Source: Branchiostoma lanceolatum (Eukaryota > Chordata > Leptocardii > Amphioxiformes > Branchiostomatidae). Taken from it: a DNA stretch of 64,000 nucleotides. Each line of letters begins with the position of its first letter. Position 1 is the stretch's first letter. The notes below the pieces were generated by a model that searched no databases, was not told the DNA's origin, and saw only the letters and a program-made list of their open reading frames with translations. Of the stretch, positions 1 through 13,000 are shown piece by piece. The translations under genes were made by a program, and so were the position numbers. The stretch is taken from positions 9,784,001 to 9,848,000 of the forward strand of contig NC_089739.1 of assembly GCF_035083965.1 (NCBI RefSeq), in the 5' to 3' direction.

Positions 1-2352
1 GAGCTGGATGTGAAAGAAGAGACAGCAGTGTGGGAGGCGGTGGTGAGATGGGTGCAGCACTGCAAGAAGGACAGGTAGGTGTTATATATGTTGGATATAT
101 AATATGTACAAAGAAGCGAGAAGAAGTTGACTTTACTAGATTAGCTTAGCTTATCCTTTTTATTACTTCTATAACTTTGAGAAAATTACCACCTATGCCA
201 AGTTTATTCAATTTATACATGAGACCGTTACGGCAAACAGAATCAAACGCTTTGCTGAAGTCTATAAAGCATGCGTAGAGTTGAGAATTATTGCTCAGGT
301 ATTTTGTAACTAGTGTCACATAGATGTTAGTTAAGTTTGTGTTAAACGACCTGTATCTAGCCCCTCGGGGCACGAACATACAATAAAGGTCTTCAATCAT
401 CAATAACAAAATGGGATTATCTATCTGAAAAACGATATTGTTCGGTTCAGAACCAAGTGGTCCCGGGATCGAATCCTGCCATGTCACCGATCGTATACCA
501 TTAGGAAAGGCAATTCACACAACCTTCCCCACTTCACCAAGGTGTAGATTAGTACCTAGCCTAGGTTAGAGATGCCCTTAGACGTGAACTGGTCACCCCG
601 TGTTTGAGGAGAGCCACACCTCACGCACGTTAGAGAGCCCACCGCACCTTTCAAAAAAGAGTAGGGCCATGCCCCGGTGTGCGATGGTCCAAATCTTACA
701 GTCGGTATAGGCTGGAGATTCTTCAGTACGTGAGTGGCCTTGCGTGCCAAATGCTTTTTTGCCAAGAGACAATGAAGATTCATTTCACAGCCTTGTGTTG
801 CATCATGATCGCTAACCCCTTCCTTGTTCTATACAGACTGCGCCACCTACCCAGCATCCTCCCTCACACCCGCTTCAACCTGATGACCCCGTACAACATG
901 GTGGCCATCTTAGATCACCCCCTGGTCAAGAAGAATCCTGGGAGATCTGCCATCAGGAACGTGGTAAAGGAGACTTCCAACATGAAGAAGAGATTCGGGA
1001 TGGACACACTGGAAATGGCAGTGCTTTTCGTACACGGGTACATACATGTTCTTATCCTTTTGACTTTCGGCAACAATTAGGAGCACAACGCCATTCGTTG
1101 AGACTACCACAAAGACTAGTTGTTTCACTCCAACGCATCTTCTCCAACATGTAAGAAAATAGTCAAATCAAAGTTTACTGCATAATAAATTCAGGTACAA
1201 TTGTATCAGGTACCGTAATAGTGTTTTACAATGTAAGGATGAGCTGAACTGAATTTACATGAAAGGAATATTACGTGCACCGTTTCATGAAGTTATGTGA
1301 TTGCAAAATAAAGTACCTCTACCTCAGAAGCGCTAAGGAAAATGCCGCTGTGCCATGTTTTCTACCGTATGCACTGTTGTGCTTGCGTGGCATGAATTTT
1401 CAGTCAAATTTTATTGACAGTTTTATTTACAATATATTCTGTCCCCTCAAGTGACGTGGACGGCAACGAAGAGAGGATCCTCTTCATGAACCCACGGGAA
1501 GGGAAGTACATCAGCTGCAGTTATACCCAAGACGTCCGTTTGTTGACCTGGACTGTAACTGTTACCAGTGACAACAATATCTACATCCTGGGTATAGAAT
1601 CTTTGGGCTATCAGTTGACTGTGTTAGAATATAGCCATGCTGGTAATGTGTGGGAACGTGCTAGTATTCCCCCAATACAGAGGCGTGAGTATGGCAGAAT
1701 GAGCCTCCTGGTTGAAGTTGATCGAATTCTATATTGCCTTCTCGTGGATAGGTCAGCAAGCAATACTACACCGTTGGTCGAGATGACAAAGTACAGCTGG
1801 AACACGAACCAATGGCAGGAGTGTTCGCAGCTACATGTACAGGCTGACAAAGAAGTTACTGTAGTGTTTCGCCACTTGGTAGTGTCCTGTGGTTCGCACC
1901 TCTACTTCCTCAGGAACACAGACATACATCACTACGACCCAACACAGGACCGTTGGTGTAAGCTCACCCCACCGAGACTTGATCATGAGCTTGAAGTCTG
2001 CACGGCCGTTTCGATGGGAACAGAGATCTTCTGCACAGACATGGAGTTCACCAAGACTATGGTGTACGACACAGAGTCTGACTGCTGGAAGGAACTGCCT
2101 GGCTGGCCGAACTCAAGAGACCTCGCTTCTAACAACGAGCCAAAGCTTTTCGTACTGGAGAACCAGCTGCATGTATGGTTAGAGCCCTATAGAATTTCCA
2201 CGGACGATGCAGAAGGCAATCAGATATTTGTCTATGACAGGTCTGCAGGTGCTTGGAAGGAATTGGAGGCCACCCTGCCTTTTAAAGAATATGCATCAGA
2301 TGAGCCCGTGTGCCCTGTGGCACGAATGTACCTGCCAGGTCTTAATGCATAG
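1..2352 (+). CDS. Kelch-like (BTB-BACK-kelch) protein, 3' part
   Basis: Probable Cullin-3 ubiquitin ligase substrate adaptor of the KLHL family. Three coding exons are seen: 1-74 (open at the window edge, phase 2), 837-1037 and 1452-2352 with TAG at 2350. Phases fit (donors gtaggt and gtacat). They encode 391 residues. Exons 1-2 hold the BACK domain, recognisable from the segment with WEAVVRWVQH, then LRHLPSILPHTRF and LDHPLVKKNP. Exon 3 encodes a kelch-type beta-propeller with repeated W/Y spacing (YSWNTNQWQEC, YDPTQDRWCKL, YDTESDCWKEL, YDRSAGAWKEL). The double glycines of classical kelch blades are mostly missing, so the propeller is divergent. The BTB domain must lie upstream of the window. 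KLHL genes are numerous and I cannot assign an orthologue. The exon 2 to exon 3 joint (FVHG to DVDGNEE) is the least certain point, because an earlier donor at 1030 is also possible. Confidence 0.88.
146..340 (-). mobile_element. LINE reverse transcriptase fragment
   Basis: The minus strand encodes a short stretch with FIDFSKAFDSV followed by LMYKLNKLGI. This is the catalytic-palm A region typical of non-LTR retrotransposon reverse transcriptases. Only about 60 residues remain, no YADD box follows, and the piece lies inside the first visible intron of the kelch gene. It is a dead, 5'- and 3'-truncated insertion. Confidence 0.75.
430..760 (+). mobile_element. tRNA-derived SINE, family A copy
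   Basis: It contains a B-box-like GGATCGAATCC near 465 and the diagnostic body of this family: a TTCCCCACTTCACC block, TTAGTACCTAGCCTAGG, GTGTTTGAGGAGAGCCACAC and AAAGAGTAGG. The same blocks occur at 55740-55925 and 59404-59790 and, partly, at 20385-20590. It lies in a kelch intron. The A box is degraded. Confidence 0.65.
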
Positions 2353-2721
2353 GGTATACACAAGGACATGCACAGTATACCCGCAGGAAAGAACTGTCTT
2401 TCTAAGGATATCACCTCAGTCATTAGGTTTACTGAATACCTCGACAAATGGATAACGGTTACTGCACAAGTAGCAGACACTGTGGTGTTTGAATGAATTA
2501 GGTAGCAAGTGGCAGGATAGAGCTGGAAGGGCTGGTCGCCATAAATATGAATGTGTTTGAGAGTGTCAGAATAAACCGAGTGGTTTGTTTGATAGGCTAG
2601 ACCATGTGAACGTAAACACTATGTATTCATTTGTCTGCAAATGTTACCTTTCTAGTGCATCTGTTGATCTTTGACGTTAGTTGTCTCAACTTTTTTAAAT
2701 TCTTTGTTACTTATGGATACT

Positions 2722-2727
2722 AATAAA
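2722..2727 (+). promoter_or_regulatory. Candidate polyadenylation signal of kelch gene
   Basis: AATAAA lies 370 bp after the kelch stop codon. A second AATAAA-type hexamer lies near 2570. The surrounding sequence is AT-rich, as expected for a 3' UTR end. Confidence 0.45.
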
Positions 2728-2802
2728 GTATGATAGAAAGAATGAATTGTCCTTTCTTAGCACTGTTTTGTTTGAAAGCTAATTGTCCTACCCTGGTTGC
2801 CT

Positions 2803-2926
2803 GTGTGCCATCCGATTACTACGGGGGTTTCGATACACTCGCTGCCGCGAAAAAATCATCTTACCTTTCCCGGACGATTTGTTTTGGGCAGTGAGTGTAG
2901 GAGCCCCCGTAGAAATCGGATGACAC
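2803..2926. repeat. Short inverted repeat (MITE-like foldback)
   Basis: The left arm begins GTGCCATCCGATTACTACGG. The right arm ends with the complementary CCCCCGTAGAAATCGGATG. The arms are about 40 bp with mismatches, and the whole is about 125 bp. It lies just beyond the kelch 3' end and has no coding capacity. Confidence 0.6.
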
Positions 2927-2952
2927 CTACCTATAGGCTACAACCCTGGCAC

Positions 2953-4099
2953 ACAGCTACAAGCATGGAAAATACCATAAACCGCCCTGATTTGTAGTTT
3001 TAATTACACCAATCAAGAGGAGTTCAAATTGACTTTCTTAGGCTTCTAAGGGCGGCTGTGTACTCCAATGGCCAGTCATCTCCCAGCAAATATTCTCAAT
3101 TGCCTAGGCCCTTTTTACGTTTCAAGACTAGCACGTGTTGAAAATCCCATAAGCCACCTTGTTGAATGGTTACCTTTACAAGAGTCATTAGTCCGAGCAC
3201 ACGTAAGCATATCTAGGTTAATTCCTTCACCCATAAGCATGTTTGTACGAGACTTAGCATGCAGCATATTCAGAAAAGCAGGTAGAATTTTTTTAAAGAC
3301 AAACCAAAGTCAAAACTCTCATATACTCTAAAAGAAATATCAGGGTAATAACGACAAAAACAACGTGATGTTTTCCCCTTAGCCCACCTTTTAAGTGCAC
3401 AACTGGCACTTTCTTGTTATGAATGTTAATCCGATTAAGGGCGCAAATAGGGCCAACAAACTTCTAATGCTACCACTATTTGTTCAAGCCTTCAAACCTT
3501 GATGTTACTTTTTGTCGGCATTACTTCCCCGAATTTCATACATGTTAAAGAATAATGGGCGCAAACGTTCGCGAAATGCTTTTAAATCTTGGTCTTACGA
3601 AAGGTAATTGCGAAGGAAAGGTGGTCTTTGACCGATTGATCTTGTTAATGTCACTCCTGAATCGTTTGACCAATGGTATCCATGACGACCATTAAGGCCG
3701 CCACCGCTTGCTGTGTGTGAAGAATAGAAGCTTAACGCTTAATTGCAAAATAAAAAGGGCTTGTTTGCTAGTCACCACTACCGTAGCGCGTTGCCAAGAA
3801 AGGCTCTTCTGGCCTATTTTTCAAACGCCAACCCCTTTACCGAATGGTCAAGTCTATACCCGATGAATTTTTCGTAAGATTTGGACAAGTACAAGTCATT
3901 GTAGGGGTGCACAGGTAATCAGCTCTTCCAAATGAGTTTTGAAGTCTACTATTGTATGGTTTTGTGTGATGACTTATACAATAGGCATGTAACCAAGCAG
4001 CAACTCAGTTTTTCGGACGCTTTAAGATTCGAGTATTCGGAAGTGACTGTGCCTGAAGGCGCTTTTCAGCATTGTTGTGAGAAAAATTGCTCTACATCT
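2953..4099. other. Intergenic, no gene seen
   Basis: Between the kelch 3' end and the next coding exon I see no open frame with homology, no RNA gene and no clear repeat. It may hold the promoter and 5' UTR of the 4100-5869 gene. Confidence 0.5.
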
Positions 4100-5869
4100 A
4101 TGGAGATGGCTTCGTACAGACTACCGAGCATCATCAGAAGAAACACGGTACAAGTCCGAGTTCAGCCAGGGCGACCCGTACCAACCGAAAGGTAAAGATA
4201 TCTTACACGTTCCAGAAAACGTTTTAACCAAGGTAAACCTCTTTATTTTCACTGTGGAGTTTTGCAAAATGGACCCAACGAATGTAATGTCATGTGCATG
4301 CAAGTATGAAGTGTGCACATTGTTTTGTAGAGAAAACCCTGAAGCTGTACGTGTGTAAGCGACATGTTTCCTTAAAAAAACATCGACTCCTGTCGAATAA
4401 GAACGTCATGGTATCTTAGTAATAGTCCAGTGTTCAGAAACACTTTTACATTTCTCGCCTTGTAAACATGGCAAAGATGCGCTAAAACCAGGCAACGATC
4501 AACAAGACTACACCTTTCTGACACATGACGAATGGCTGTAGTGGAAAGACCTTGTACCATATTTCTAACCCTTGTTGTTTCACCACAGGTTTCGCCCATT
4601 AGGCACGTTTCGTGGACGTGACTCTCTCCACAGCTCCATTTCCCGACGCCTTTTCGGCAAAGATCGGAACCGTTCGCCGACCGTCGACGAAATCACCGAA
4701 CATGACGTCGAGGCGATGCGCCGAGCAGTCGAACTCGAACTGCTGACGTTCAACAAGTGGACCCGAGCGAACGACAAGTCCATGCCTCCCAAGAAAGACC
4801 ACTTCTCCCTCATGTCCCGATTTGACCCCTGTCCGACCCGAGCTGTCACCCCTCTACCCGAGAGACGAGAGGACCCCAAACTGGGAACGAGACCGTGCCC
4901 TAAGGCAGACGACCCCAAACAGGAGTACTGCAGCATTTTGGGCGAGTACGCATGCACCGCCTGCACGAAGCAGAGGAAGAAGAAGAGGGTCACCTTCCGC
5001 CTGAATCAGAGCTATCCCAACTGGAACACCAATCCCAAGACCCTCTGCGCGCCGATCAAGACCGAACAGCTTCGAAGGGCGTTTCCAAGGCAACCGTCGT
5101 CCACGTCATTTTCGCGGGGAAACAAGGCGGACACAAAGGTCACCTCGAAGAACAAGATTCGAATCGAGGTACTCAAGACTAACAACAATTTCACATGTTT
5201 GCAGTGGTAGTAGAATAGTAAAAGAAAGGTCTTTGAACTGCCGTGTACACTCACCGTAATGACTGATAAATTTACTACTACATGTATTCGACCTTTTCAG
5301 TACTTTGCAACAGTTATTGCTGTCGGATAACACTATATGTGGACAAATGCACATTTCATCATACGTCGATGAAGGTTAGACATCCAAGGAGTAAGATACC
5401 AAAGATAATAGTTACTCAAGCTACTGGATAGTTTTGTAAACGGTCAGACGTTTCAGACAGCATTTGATGTCTTTCGCCAGAGTGTCCTGACCGTTTGAAA
5501 ACTGTCCAGTTGTTTTATCAACTTTTATCTTGCGAAAATTAGTGCAATTTCTATTGAGTGAATGACATTAAAACAGTATACGCCTGTCTATAAGCGCGAT
5601 TGAGACATTAGAGAATCACTTCCTCTCATCTGGATCTAAGATAGAAAATATACTCCTTCGGAATACAGGGTCGTCCGAAAAGCCAGCTTAAGCGGAGCAA
5701 GTGCTGCTGGGAAGGCCAGGTGACCGAGTACGAGGTGATGCAGCGCATGGCCGAGCAGAAGAAGGCATCATGGGAAGACGCGCCGAGGATTGTGGTCCCG
5801 ACAGTGACGTCACGCCAGAGGACCGACAGCGAGGCTACCAGCGTGTTCGTGGCGCCTCCTATCGTGTAG
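4100..5869 (+). CDS. Unrecognised 290-aa protein with PP1-docking-like motif
   Basis: Three exons join with matching phases: 4100-4191, 4589-5168 and 5669-5869 (TAG at 5867). Acceptors are CACCACAG and AATACAG; donors are GTAAAG and GTACTC. The ATG at 4100 is the last in-frame ATG cluster before the donor (MEMASYRLPS); an in-frame upstream start cannot be excluded, because the frame stays open to about 3932. The protein is basic and looks largely disordered. It has a serine/arginine-rich N-terminal third, an acidic TVDEITEHDVEAMRR helix-like block near 62-76, a Cys-containing block (EYCSILGEYACTACT, 143-157) and then KKRVTF at 162-167. The last fits the RVxF consensus used by protein phosphatase 1 regulators. 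Codon use in exon 2 is strongly GC-rich, as in the other real exons of the window. I do not recognise the family, and function is unassigned. Confidence 0.72.
5405..5515. repeat. Foldback element carrying GAAACGTC hairpin motif
   Basis: This element lies in intron 2 of the 4100-5869 gene. Outer arms are TCAAGCTACTGGATAGTTTT and a complementary AAAACTGTCCAGTTG block. Read on the minus strand, the core has CTGGCGAA, then a stem AGACA/TGTCT, then GAAACGTCTGACC. The same architecture recurs at 40110-40200, 44692-45024, 50425-50475 and 56160-56215. Confidence 0.6.
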
Positions 5870-6463
5870 GGGGTCTGCACGTGACGTCACGGTCGCCATC
5901 TTGGTTGGTTAAACTGTAAACTAATGTGGAACCATTGTAATGCTGCAAAAAACAATCGGTTTCTTTTTTAAGCAAAATGCCACGCTGCTTTATAGAATAG
6001 TGCATTATGGGAAGAGACGCGGTGGATCATGGTAGCAATTTACATATGCATTCTGAATATCTCTGCATTTTATGACGTCGACATACTAGACTTCAATGAG
6101 TTGCGACGTGATTCTTGGACGAGCAGTAAGGATGCTTGTCTAGCAAGCGAAAGGAAATCGCCGTTGGTCTATGCATGCACCATGACTGGCACGGGCTTAC
6201 TTTTGAATACCATGAAAAGTGCTGTCAATTTGACCTTCTTGTACCTTTGCCACAGGCTTTTTAAAGAAACAGTTTGATTAACAGGTTGCTGCATTCCATT
6301 TTATATGCTGAAGAGCATATCTAATCTGATCAGATATATGCAATCACTGATGAATTGTATTGTTGCCCTTGTCCATGTCTAATTCCATTGTATTGCCTTT
6401 GTCAGCAGCAGGGCTAGCCCTTTGTAATAGCCACAGTCACAGGCTAGTAAGGCAGCCCTGGCT

Positions 6464-6852
6464 CACCCTCATAAAAGCAGGACCCCTATCGCTCGATTCG
6501 TTGGCTCGCTCGCTTAGGGGCCCTGCTCTTTAGCCCCGGTAGACACGGTTCTGGCCACGTTACTGACAGTTGCTCATGAATAATTAATGAGCTATCCTTA
6601 TTTGGCACAATTTGGCGGTTAATTTGTTCTGAACCTAAAGTAACGATGTGAGACGTAACCTGATTGGTTGATAGCTTCCCAGCGTCCTTTGCGCTTTTGC
6701 TCTAGATGAGGTTTAGCAAACCCTCTGATTGGCTGAAGCTGTTTTGGTGGCGACGGTGCCAGAACCGTGTCTACCAGAGCTAAAGAGCAGGGCCCCACGC
6801 GAGCGAGCCCTTGAACGAATCGAGCGATAGGGGTCCTGCTTTTAGGAGGGTG
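6464..6852. mobile_element. MITE with long terminal inverted repeats
   Basis: The left arm (about 6464-6560) and right arm (about 6760-6852) are inverted copies of about 95 bp. Both contain CACCCTC-TAAAAGCAGG, CCTATCGCTCGATTCG and TAGACACGGTTCTGG. The internal part is about 200 bp and encodes nothing. It sits next to a SINE-A tail (6400-6463, TTTGTAATAGCC and GGCAGCCCTGG). Confidence 0.8.
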
Positions 6853-6978
6853 CCCCGGCTGTGCGTGCTGAACAACCAAACCAGCTGCTCTTCGTTGCGA
6901 AGTTAAGACACTTAAACTCGAGCTCGTGCTTCCGAAATAAAAGGCCCATTCATAGAAGATTTGATCACGAGTTGAGTG

Positions 6979-6984
6979 TTTATT
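6979..6984 (-). promoter_or_regulatory. Candidate polyadenylation signal of SLC6 gene
   Basis: The minus strand reads AATAAA about 400 bp downstream of the SLC6-type stop codon. It is the nearest clear hexamer I see on that strand. No transcript evidence is available. Confidence 0.3.
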
Positions 6985-7381
6985 GTGAGAACAACTGACT
7001 CTGGTCAATGCTCTCAGGTTTCTTTACCATATACAGAAGGCTTCTGTAATCTAGAGCGTCGATTAAGTAAGTAGTCCACCATCAAATGAATGGACGCTAT
7101 TGGAGAATGTTATGTGTATTGCATCTATTGCTTTGACACCTCAAATACTTCTTAAAGTTAAAGTGTCGAAGGATTTATCTTCCTCTTTTTTTTCCAAGCA
7201 ACACTTGTATTCAGAAACGTTGCAATTTAGTTTCTATCCCTGAAATCGTCATGATGACCACACAAGCATATCAGCAAGCAGTAAATTCGGAACATTCGTA
7301 ATACAGAATAACCAATAATTTTTCAAACCATAAATTAATCATAAGTTCAACGTTCCCTGAGAGCTGCAGCACGTTTGTGCT

Positions 7382-9910
7382 CTATAGTGAGTTGTATCCC
7401 GCGTTCTTAGCTTGAGAAGAGGAACTCAAATCTTCCAGACCAATTTGACCAGTCTCTTCCTTCCCTCCTTGTTTCCCTTTCCTACAACACCGGGTGAAGC
7501 TGTCATGACTGGCAGCAGCCACTGGCCTCCACCAACGCGAGATTTGCGGTTGGAAGAAACAAAGGATGACGTTGAATCCGACGAGAAGTATGAGGAGACC
7601 TGCCCACTGAAAATGACAACATGTAACGTTAGACACGTCGATGAAGGTCAGACATCCAAGTGATTTGTGATATATGATTTATTAGAATTGCAACGGCACA
7701 AGACACGTGGGGCACAGCTATTGCTGGTGTCGTGACCCACAACTAATACACCACAGAACACGTAGAAAACATATTCTGTGTAACCTATGAAACAGAAACA
7801 GAGGTAATAAGAAATACGTAAAAAAAACGTATGCAGAAAGTTAGATGTCTTACCTCAAGGATTGCCGTCATCAGCGTGTCGAGGCCGATCTCGTACCACG
7901 GCACGGTCTCTTTCTGCACGGTGTCAACAACCCACCACACGATAACAACCGTCCCCTCAACAGGCAGGACAAACCTGACCAAGAACAGGAGATAGTCCCG
8001 TCATTGTCATTATATATACTTCATTACGACGTTTATATCCGTATGCCTGTACTTAGCCCTGTAGGGTATGAGCATATAATGAAGGTTATCAATCATTTAC
8101 TGTTTATTACGGAGATTCTTAGAATGACAATCGAAAAGAAGGGGTCTATACAAATAGGAAGCTTAAAACGAACTTAGCTAGAATCATAAATTTGTACTCA
8201 TAATGCAAAATATGATTCGAAAAATATTCTAAAATCATGTAGCATGCAGATGTGGTGCCCTCTAATGATTGGTCAGAAAATCAAGTAACAGCAAAGGTCT
8301 TGATGCGCTTGTACACAATTTCCAAGTGCTTTATTCCATCTTTGATAGAAACTTACTTGACGAGCCATTCGTAGGCTTTGGGAACTTTCCAGTCACCACC
8401 CTCTGTGCCTGCCTGAAATAGAACGTTTCAAGACACAGCGTTATGAGATGGTACTTACTTGCTCTAAAGCCTTCTACAACATAGATATCAATCCCCAGAA
8501 TATAATCATTGAAATAGAGATAGTCATATCAAAATAAATATAAAGCTTGTTAAGTGCCCAACCGTGGCAAATGGAAGCTTGCAACATTTCCGAAACGTCT
8601 TTAGTTAAATACTTCTGTTAGCATCAATTCTTGATATTCTGTGACCAAACTAGATCTTCAAGTGAATGATGATTGGCAATCATTCCAACGTAGTCAGTTA
8701 TTTACCTGATTGACAAGGTTGGCTCTAAAGTCGGATGACCCGTATCTCCAGAACAAGTAGACTAACATCAGCCCTGAGAAGATTAGAGAAGCACCCCATA
8801 CAAAATCCTAGAAAAGATAGAATCGTGTATTACATTAACATTCAGCACGACATATAACGTTACGTGCCAAAGGATTTATCTTTGCTACATGTAGAAGTAC
8901 ACTTTAGTAACATTCATGAAAAGTAGACTTATTAGGTCGAATTCCAGTGCTGAAGTAGCCAAAAATAAATACAAGATTTGCGTACAGTGCTGTATATGTT
9001 GCCTCTGTTGTGCCGATGAAATGTACAGTTCTATACAGAATATGAGAATTTAGAAGATTAACGTAGTTAGCCAGAGCTATGGTCTTGATACTATGTACAA
9101 AAACGAACGAATAAATCAGACATACCTGGTTTGCAAGAACCTTGGGGCTCAGGGCACTCGGGATGCCGAGAAGAAAAGACAATAGACTCAACAACACCAC
9201 GGACACCTCTCTCTTCACTGTGGGGAAAGAAGGAAATATCGCACCGTCAAAAATTCAGTCCAATGTTTTCTTTTCTCTCCCTTTTTAGTGTCTTTGATAA
9301 TGTACTAAATTCATTGACCTGAGACAAAAAGGAATTTTTTTTACATGCATTTGGGAAGTCGACTTTGTAAATCCAATTTGAATGATATCTTTCCATATGG
9401 AAACCTTTGATTTTCTTGGGAGAAGGCCGGGGTGATTCGTGATTATCAAGATGAGCAAAGGTTCTCTACAATGCCTCTACTCCCTCTGCCGGCATTAGAG
9501 AACATTGGCCCATTTTTCTGTAGTATAACGCCGGCTTAAGGAAACTGGTAAGTAAGAAACGAAGGAAGAGAAGACGAATGATACACACCTCCCAGATCCA
9601 CAATGGGCTGCACTGATGTGTTGATCATGGTGACGTAACTGCTGACCCCCGCCATGGCTAACGCCAGGAAGAACAGGGAAGCGATGACGCGCCCTCCCGC
9701 CATGAAGGAGAACAGAATCGGCATCCTGGAGACGGGGGGAGGGGGGGGGGGTACCAAGAATAAACAAGGCAATCAGAGATGGCAAACTTCACCCCCTCAG
9801 ATGGTGAGCGCCCCCTGGAAGACAATCCTAAAATTTCACCACAGAAACACACACAGTGACACACAAACAAACACACACACACACACACCCACACATACAC
9901 ACACAAACGC

Positions 9911-9953
<43 letters not shown>

Positions 9954-9972
9954 TACACACGAAAAAACCAAC

Positions 9973-10010
<38 letters not shown>

Positions 10011-13000
10011 TACGCACACACACAATTTTATCATTTGAATTGTTGAAATGACAGCTATATATTGCAAACACATCAAGTGTTATTGAACATTTGGTATAGG
10101 TACAGACTTACCAGATAAACGTTAGCCCTGTGTTCGCCGGTCCGTTCTCCTTGAGCAGTTTCACGGCTCCCCCTGCCGCGCCTCCCGGCTGCAGCTTAGC
10201 GTACATGGAGAAGACTGCAGCGAAAATCATCGCAGCGCTTATCAGACTGAAAAGAAGAGAAATCAAAGACGCCATATTAAATCAGAGGGGGGTCGGGGGG
10301 GGAGAGAGACTGAGAGAGACTGAGAGATAGATAGAGAAGGAAAGAGACTGAGAGATAGATAGAGACAGAAAGAGGGAGGGAGAGAGAGTTAAGGCTGTGA
10401 GAGAAAGAGAAAAAGGGAGAGAGAGAAAAAGGGAGAAAGAGACAGATAGAGACATTGAAAGAGAGGGAAATTACTTGTAATAGATCCACATACAGGTCTG
10501 AGTCTGTCAGCCAATTTATGGTGTTATCTATCACCATTCATGCTATTCAAGAACAAAATTACCATGGCCAACTACGAAGACAATACAAAATCAAAACCCA
10601 TATCCAAAGACATCTCACCTGATTGCGTTGTTCGCCGTGGGAACGACCACGCCCATCTGTACCGCGCCTTGGTTGGCAGCCATGCTCGTTCCCAGGACGA
10701 GAAACTGGCCCCAACCTGCACTCGTGTCCACTGCATTCTGGGATAGAGCGTCCACCCACAGCCTTGGGCTTGTCAACATTTCTGCAAAAATGATTGTGAC
10801 GTCATGATTTGTGTCGTCATATTTTGTGTAAAACAAAAGATAATGTAACGGTACGTACATACTGTACCTATATAATTAATTCTCATCGGGGCTTCTCCAG
10901 CTTAACTGTACTTGTTGCAATAAGAATTTCAACTTTTTAAAAGAAATGAACCATATTTTATAAAGATTCCCTCTTTTTGATTTTATGCTCCTGTTTATGT
11001 AATGTTTTCCAGCAAATATTCAATAAACTAACTCATCTAGATTGTATGCTCTTTTACGTGTAAATTTTGTTCAGGAAAACTTACCCCAGTCTGGTGTAAA
11101 GAGGTAAACGACCCCCTGCCAGGCACCGGTCAAGGTCAACGCCCAGATCAACACCACCAGAACGAGCACCAACAGGCCGGGGACCATGACCTTCATCACC
11201 AGTTCGATGCTTTTGACCCCCCTCCAGATGATAATGGCACATCCCAGGGTGATAACGAAATGGGTGGCAACAGGTAAACTACTTTCCTGAAAGGAGAACA
11301 AAGGTCACGTCACTCAGGTGACTTTGAAAGCATTTTCTATTGATCGGTCTGCCTACTCATCGGGATGATCCGTAGTGAGGGGGAGAAAGAGAAAGAGACA
11401 GGGAAAGAGAGAGAGTCAGAGAGAGAGAGAGAGAGAGAGAGAGCAACAGAGAGGGACACACACACAGACAGATGACAATAAAGGGAGAAAGAGAGAGACA
11501 AAGAAAGAGATAGAGACAGAAAGAGATAGAGAGCAAAAGATGCTCTACCCTGTGCCCACTGCTTCATGCAGGTTTGTGTTTTTTTCAAACAAAATTCCTT
11601 GAGTAAATTTACAATGCTCCGAGATCTTTAAATCTGACTCTTGTAAAATTTGCATTATCACCAACATTTGCATTTTTGCATCTACATACTATGCTCGATT
11701 AGAAAACATTGCCAATGAAATAGTACTACTTACATCGACGAATCCTCTCCAGATGGCCTGGCTCTCTTCCAATGTTGTCGGCAGTGGGAAGAACATGCAG
11801 TGGACCATGTAGAACAGTGTGTAGCCCACCAGTACACTGTAATAAGAGCTGGGGAAAACCACCATCGTCAAGATGCAGCTGACCAGAATCTACATAAATT
11901 TATAAATAGAATGGCTATTCTTTTCAGCGTTAAGGTAATCATATATACATAGGATAAATGTTTTCGTGCGAATGTTGCAGGTTCTACGGCCATGAGTAGA
12001 TATATCTATAATTTCTTACAATCACTCATACAGTGTAAAACAACTTACCCAACCAAGAAATTTATCATGTTGATCCAGCAGCCCAACCACGTGGTTTTAA
12101 CCCCCAGCAGTCTGTAGAAAGTCATCGGTGCTGCCTTCTTGGCGAACCGCCCGACGGCGTACTCCAGGATGATCAGTGGCATCGACCACAGGAACAGGAA
12201 TGCGACCCAAACAAGTAAGAACTGCAAGCCTCCTGCAAACGATGCACAGAGAACGTGAATGAAGGTTAGACATCTAGGCACAACATTACACAAAATTAAT
12301 TATCAATCAACCGAATGAATTCACTTCAAATGGAGTCAGACGTTTCCGACAGGATCCATATATCTTTCACAAGTGACTGAGAATAAGTCTGAAGACAAGC
12401 CAAGTACAAAGATGAGTCATATCATGAGTCATACCATATAATATGCACCCATGTATGCACAGTTTAGATACACAGCAGTGCATTATACTGGGGGACGTTA
12501 GGTTGGAGATCTTTTTGGACGTATCTTTTCATGGTGGCGAAATTATTTACCCTGGCAAAATCATGTTAGTGGATGTTACTAGTACGTCATCATGTCCTTC
12601 CCGCTGTTGTTGGCGACAATCCGGGGAAATCGCCATGCGTTCCCCGATCGACTCACGGCTTCTATTTGTTATCGGGTCCCGCGTTGATTTTAAGGGCGGG
12701 TTAGAATGATTCGGGGTCCTGGCCGGGCCCCAAAAAAGTCCTGCAGCCCCAGGGTGTCACACGGAGCCATGTAAGGGGCACGCCTGAAAGTGAAAAAAAG
12801 AGAAAAAAAAACAGCCCGCCCCCTTTTCCAATTATGACCTAAATGATCAATCACACCCACCGTTCTTTCCACTGTTGTTGGCAACCATCCGTGGAAACCG
12901 CCACACGTTCCCGGTCCCCACCGCGCACCCGATCGAAGTCAGCATTATCCCCAGCTTCGAGGAAAACTTGGGTTGTTCTAAAGAGCTCGACAGTTCAGAC

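Noticed and set aside
1081..1115. Similarity to kelch exon 3 around 1765 (STTPFVETT against TTPLVEMT)
   Set aside because: Short and imperfect, and not at an exon border. I could not decide between a decayed copy and chance.
9654..10076. Open frames rich in His/Thr or Cys/Val
   Set aside because: They are translations of the CA microsatellite.
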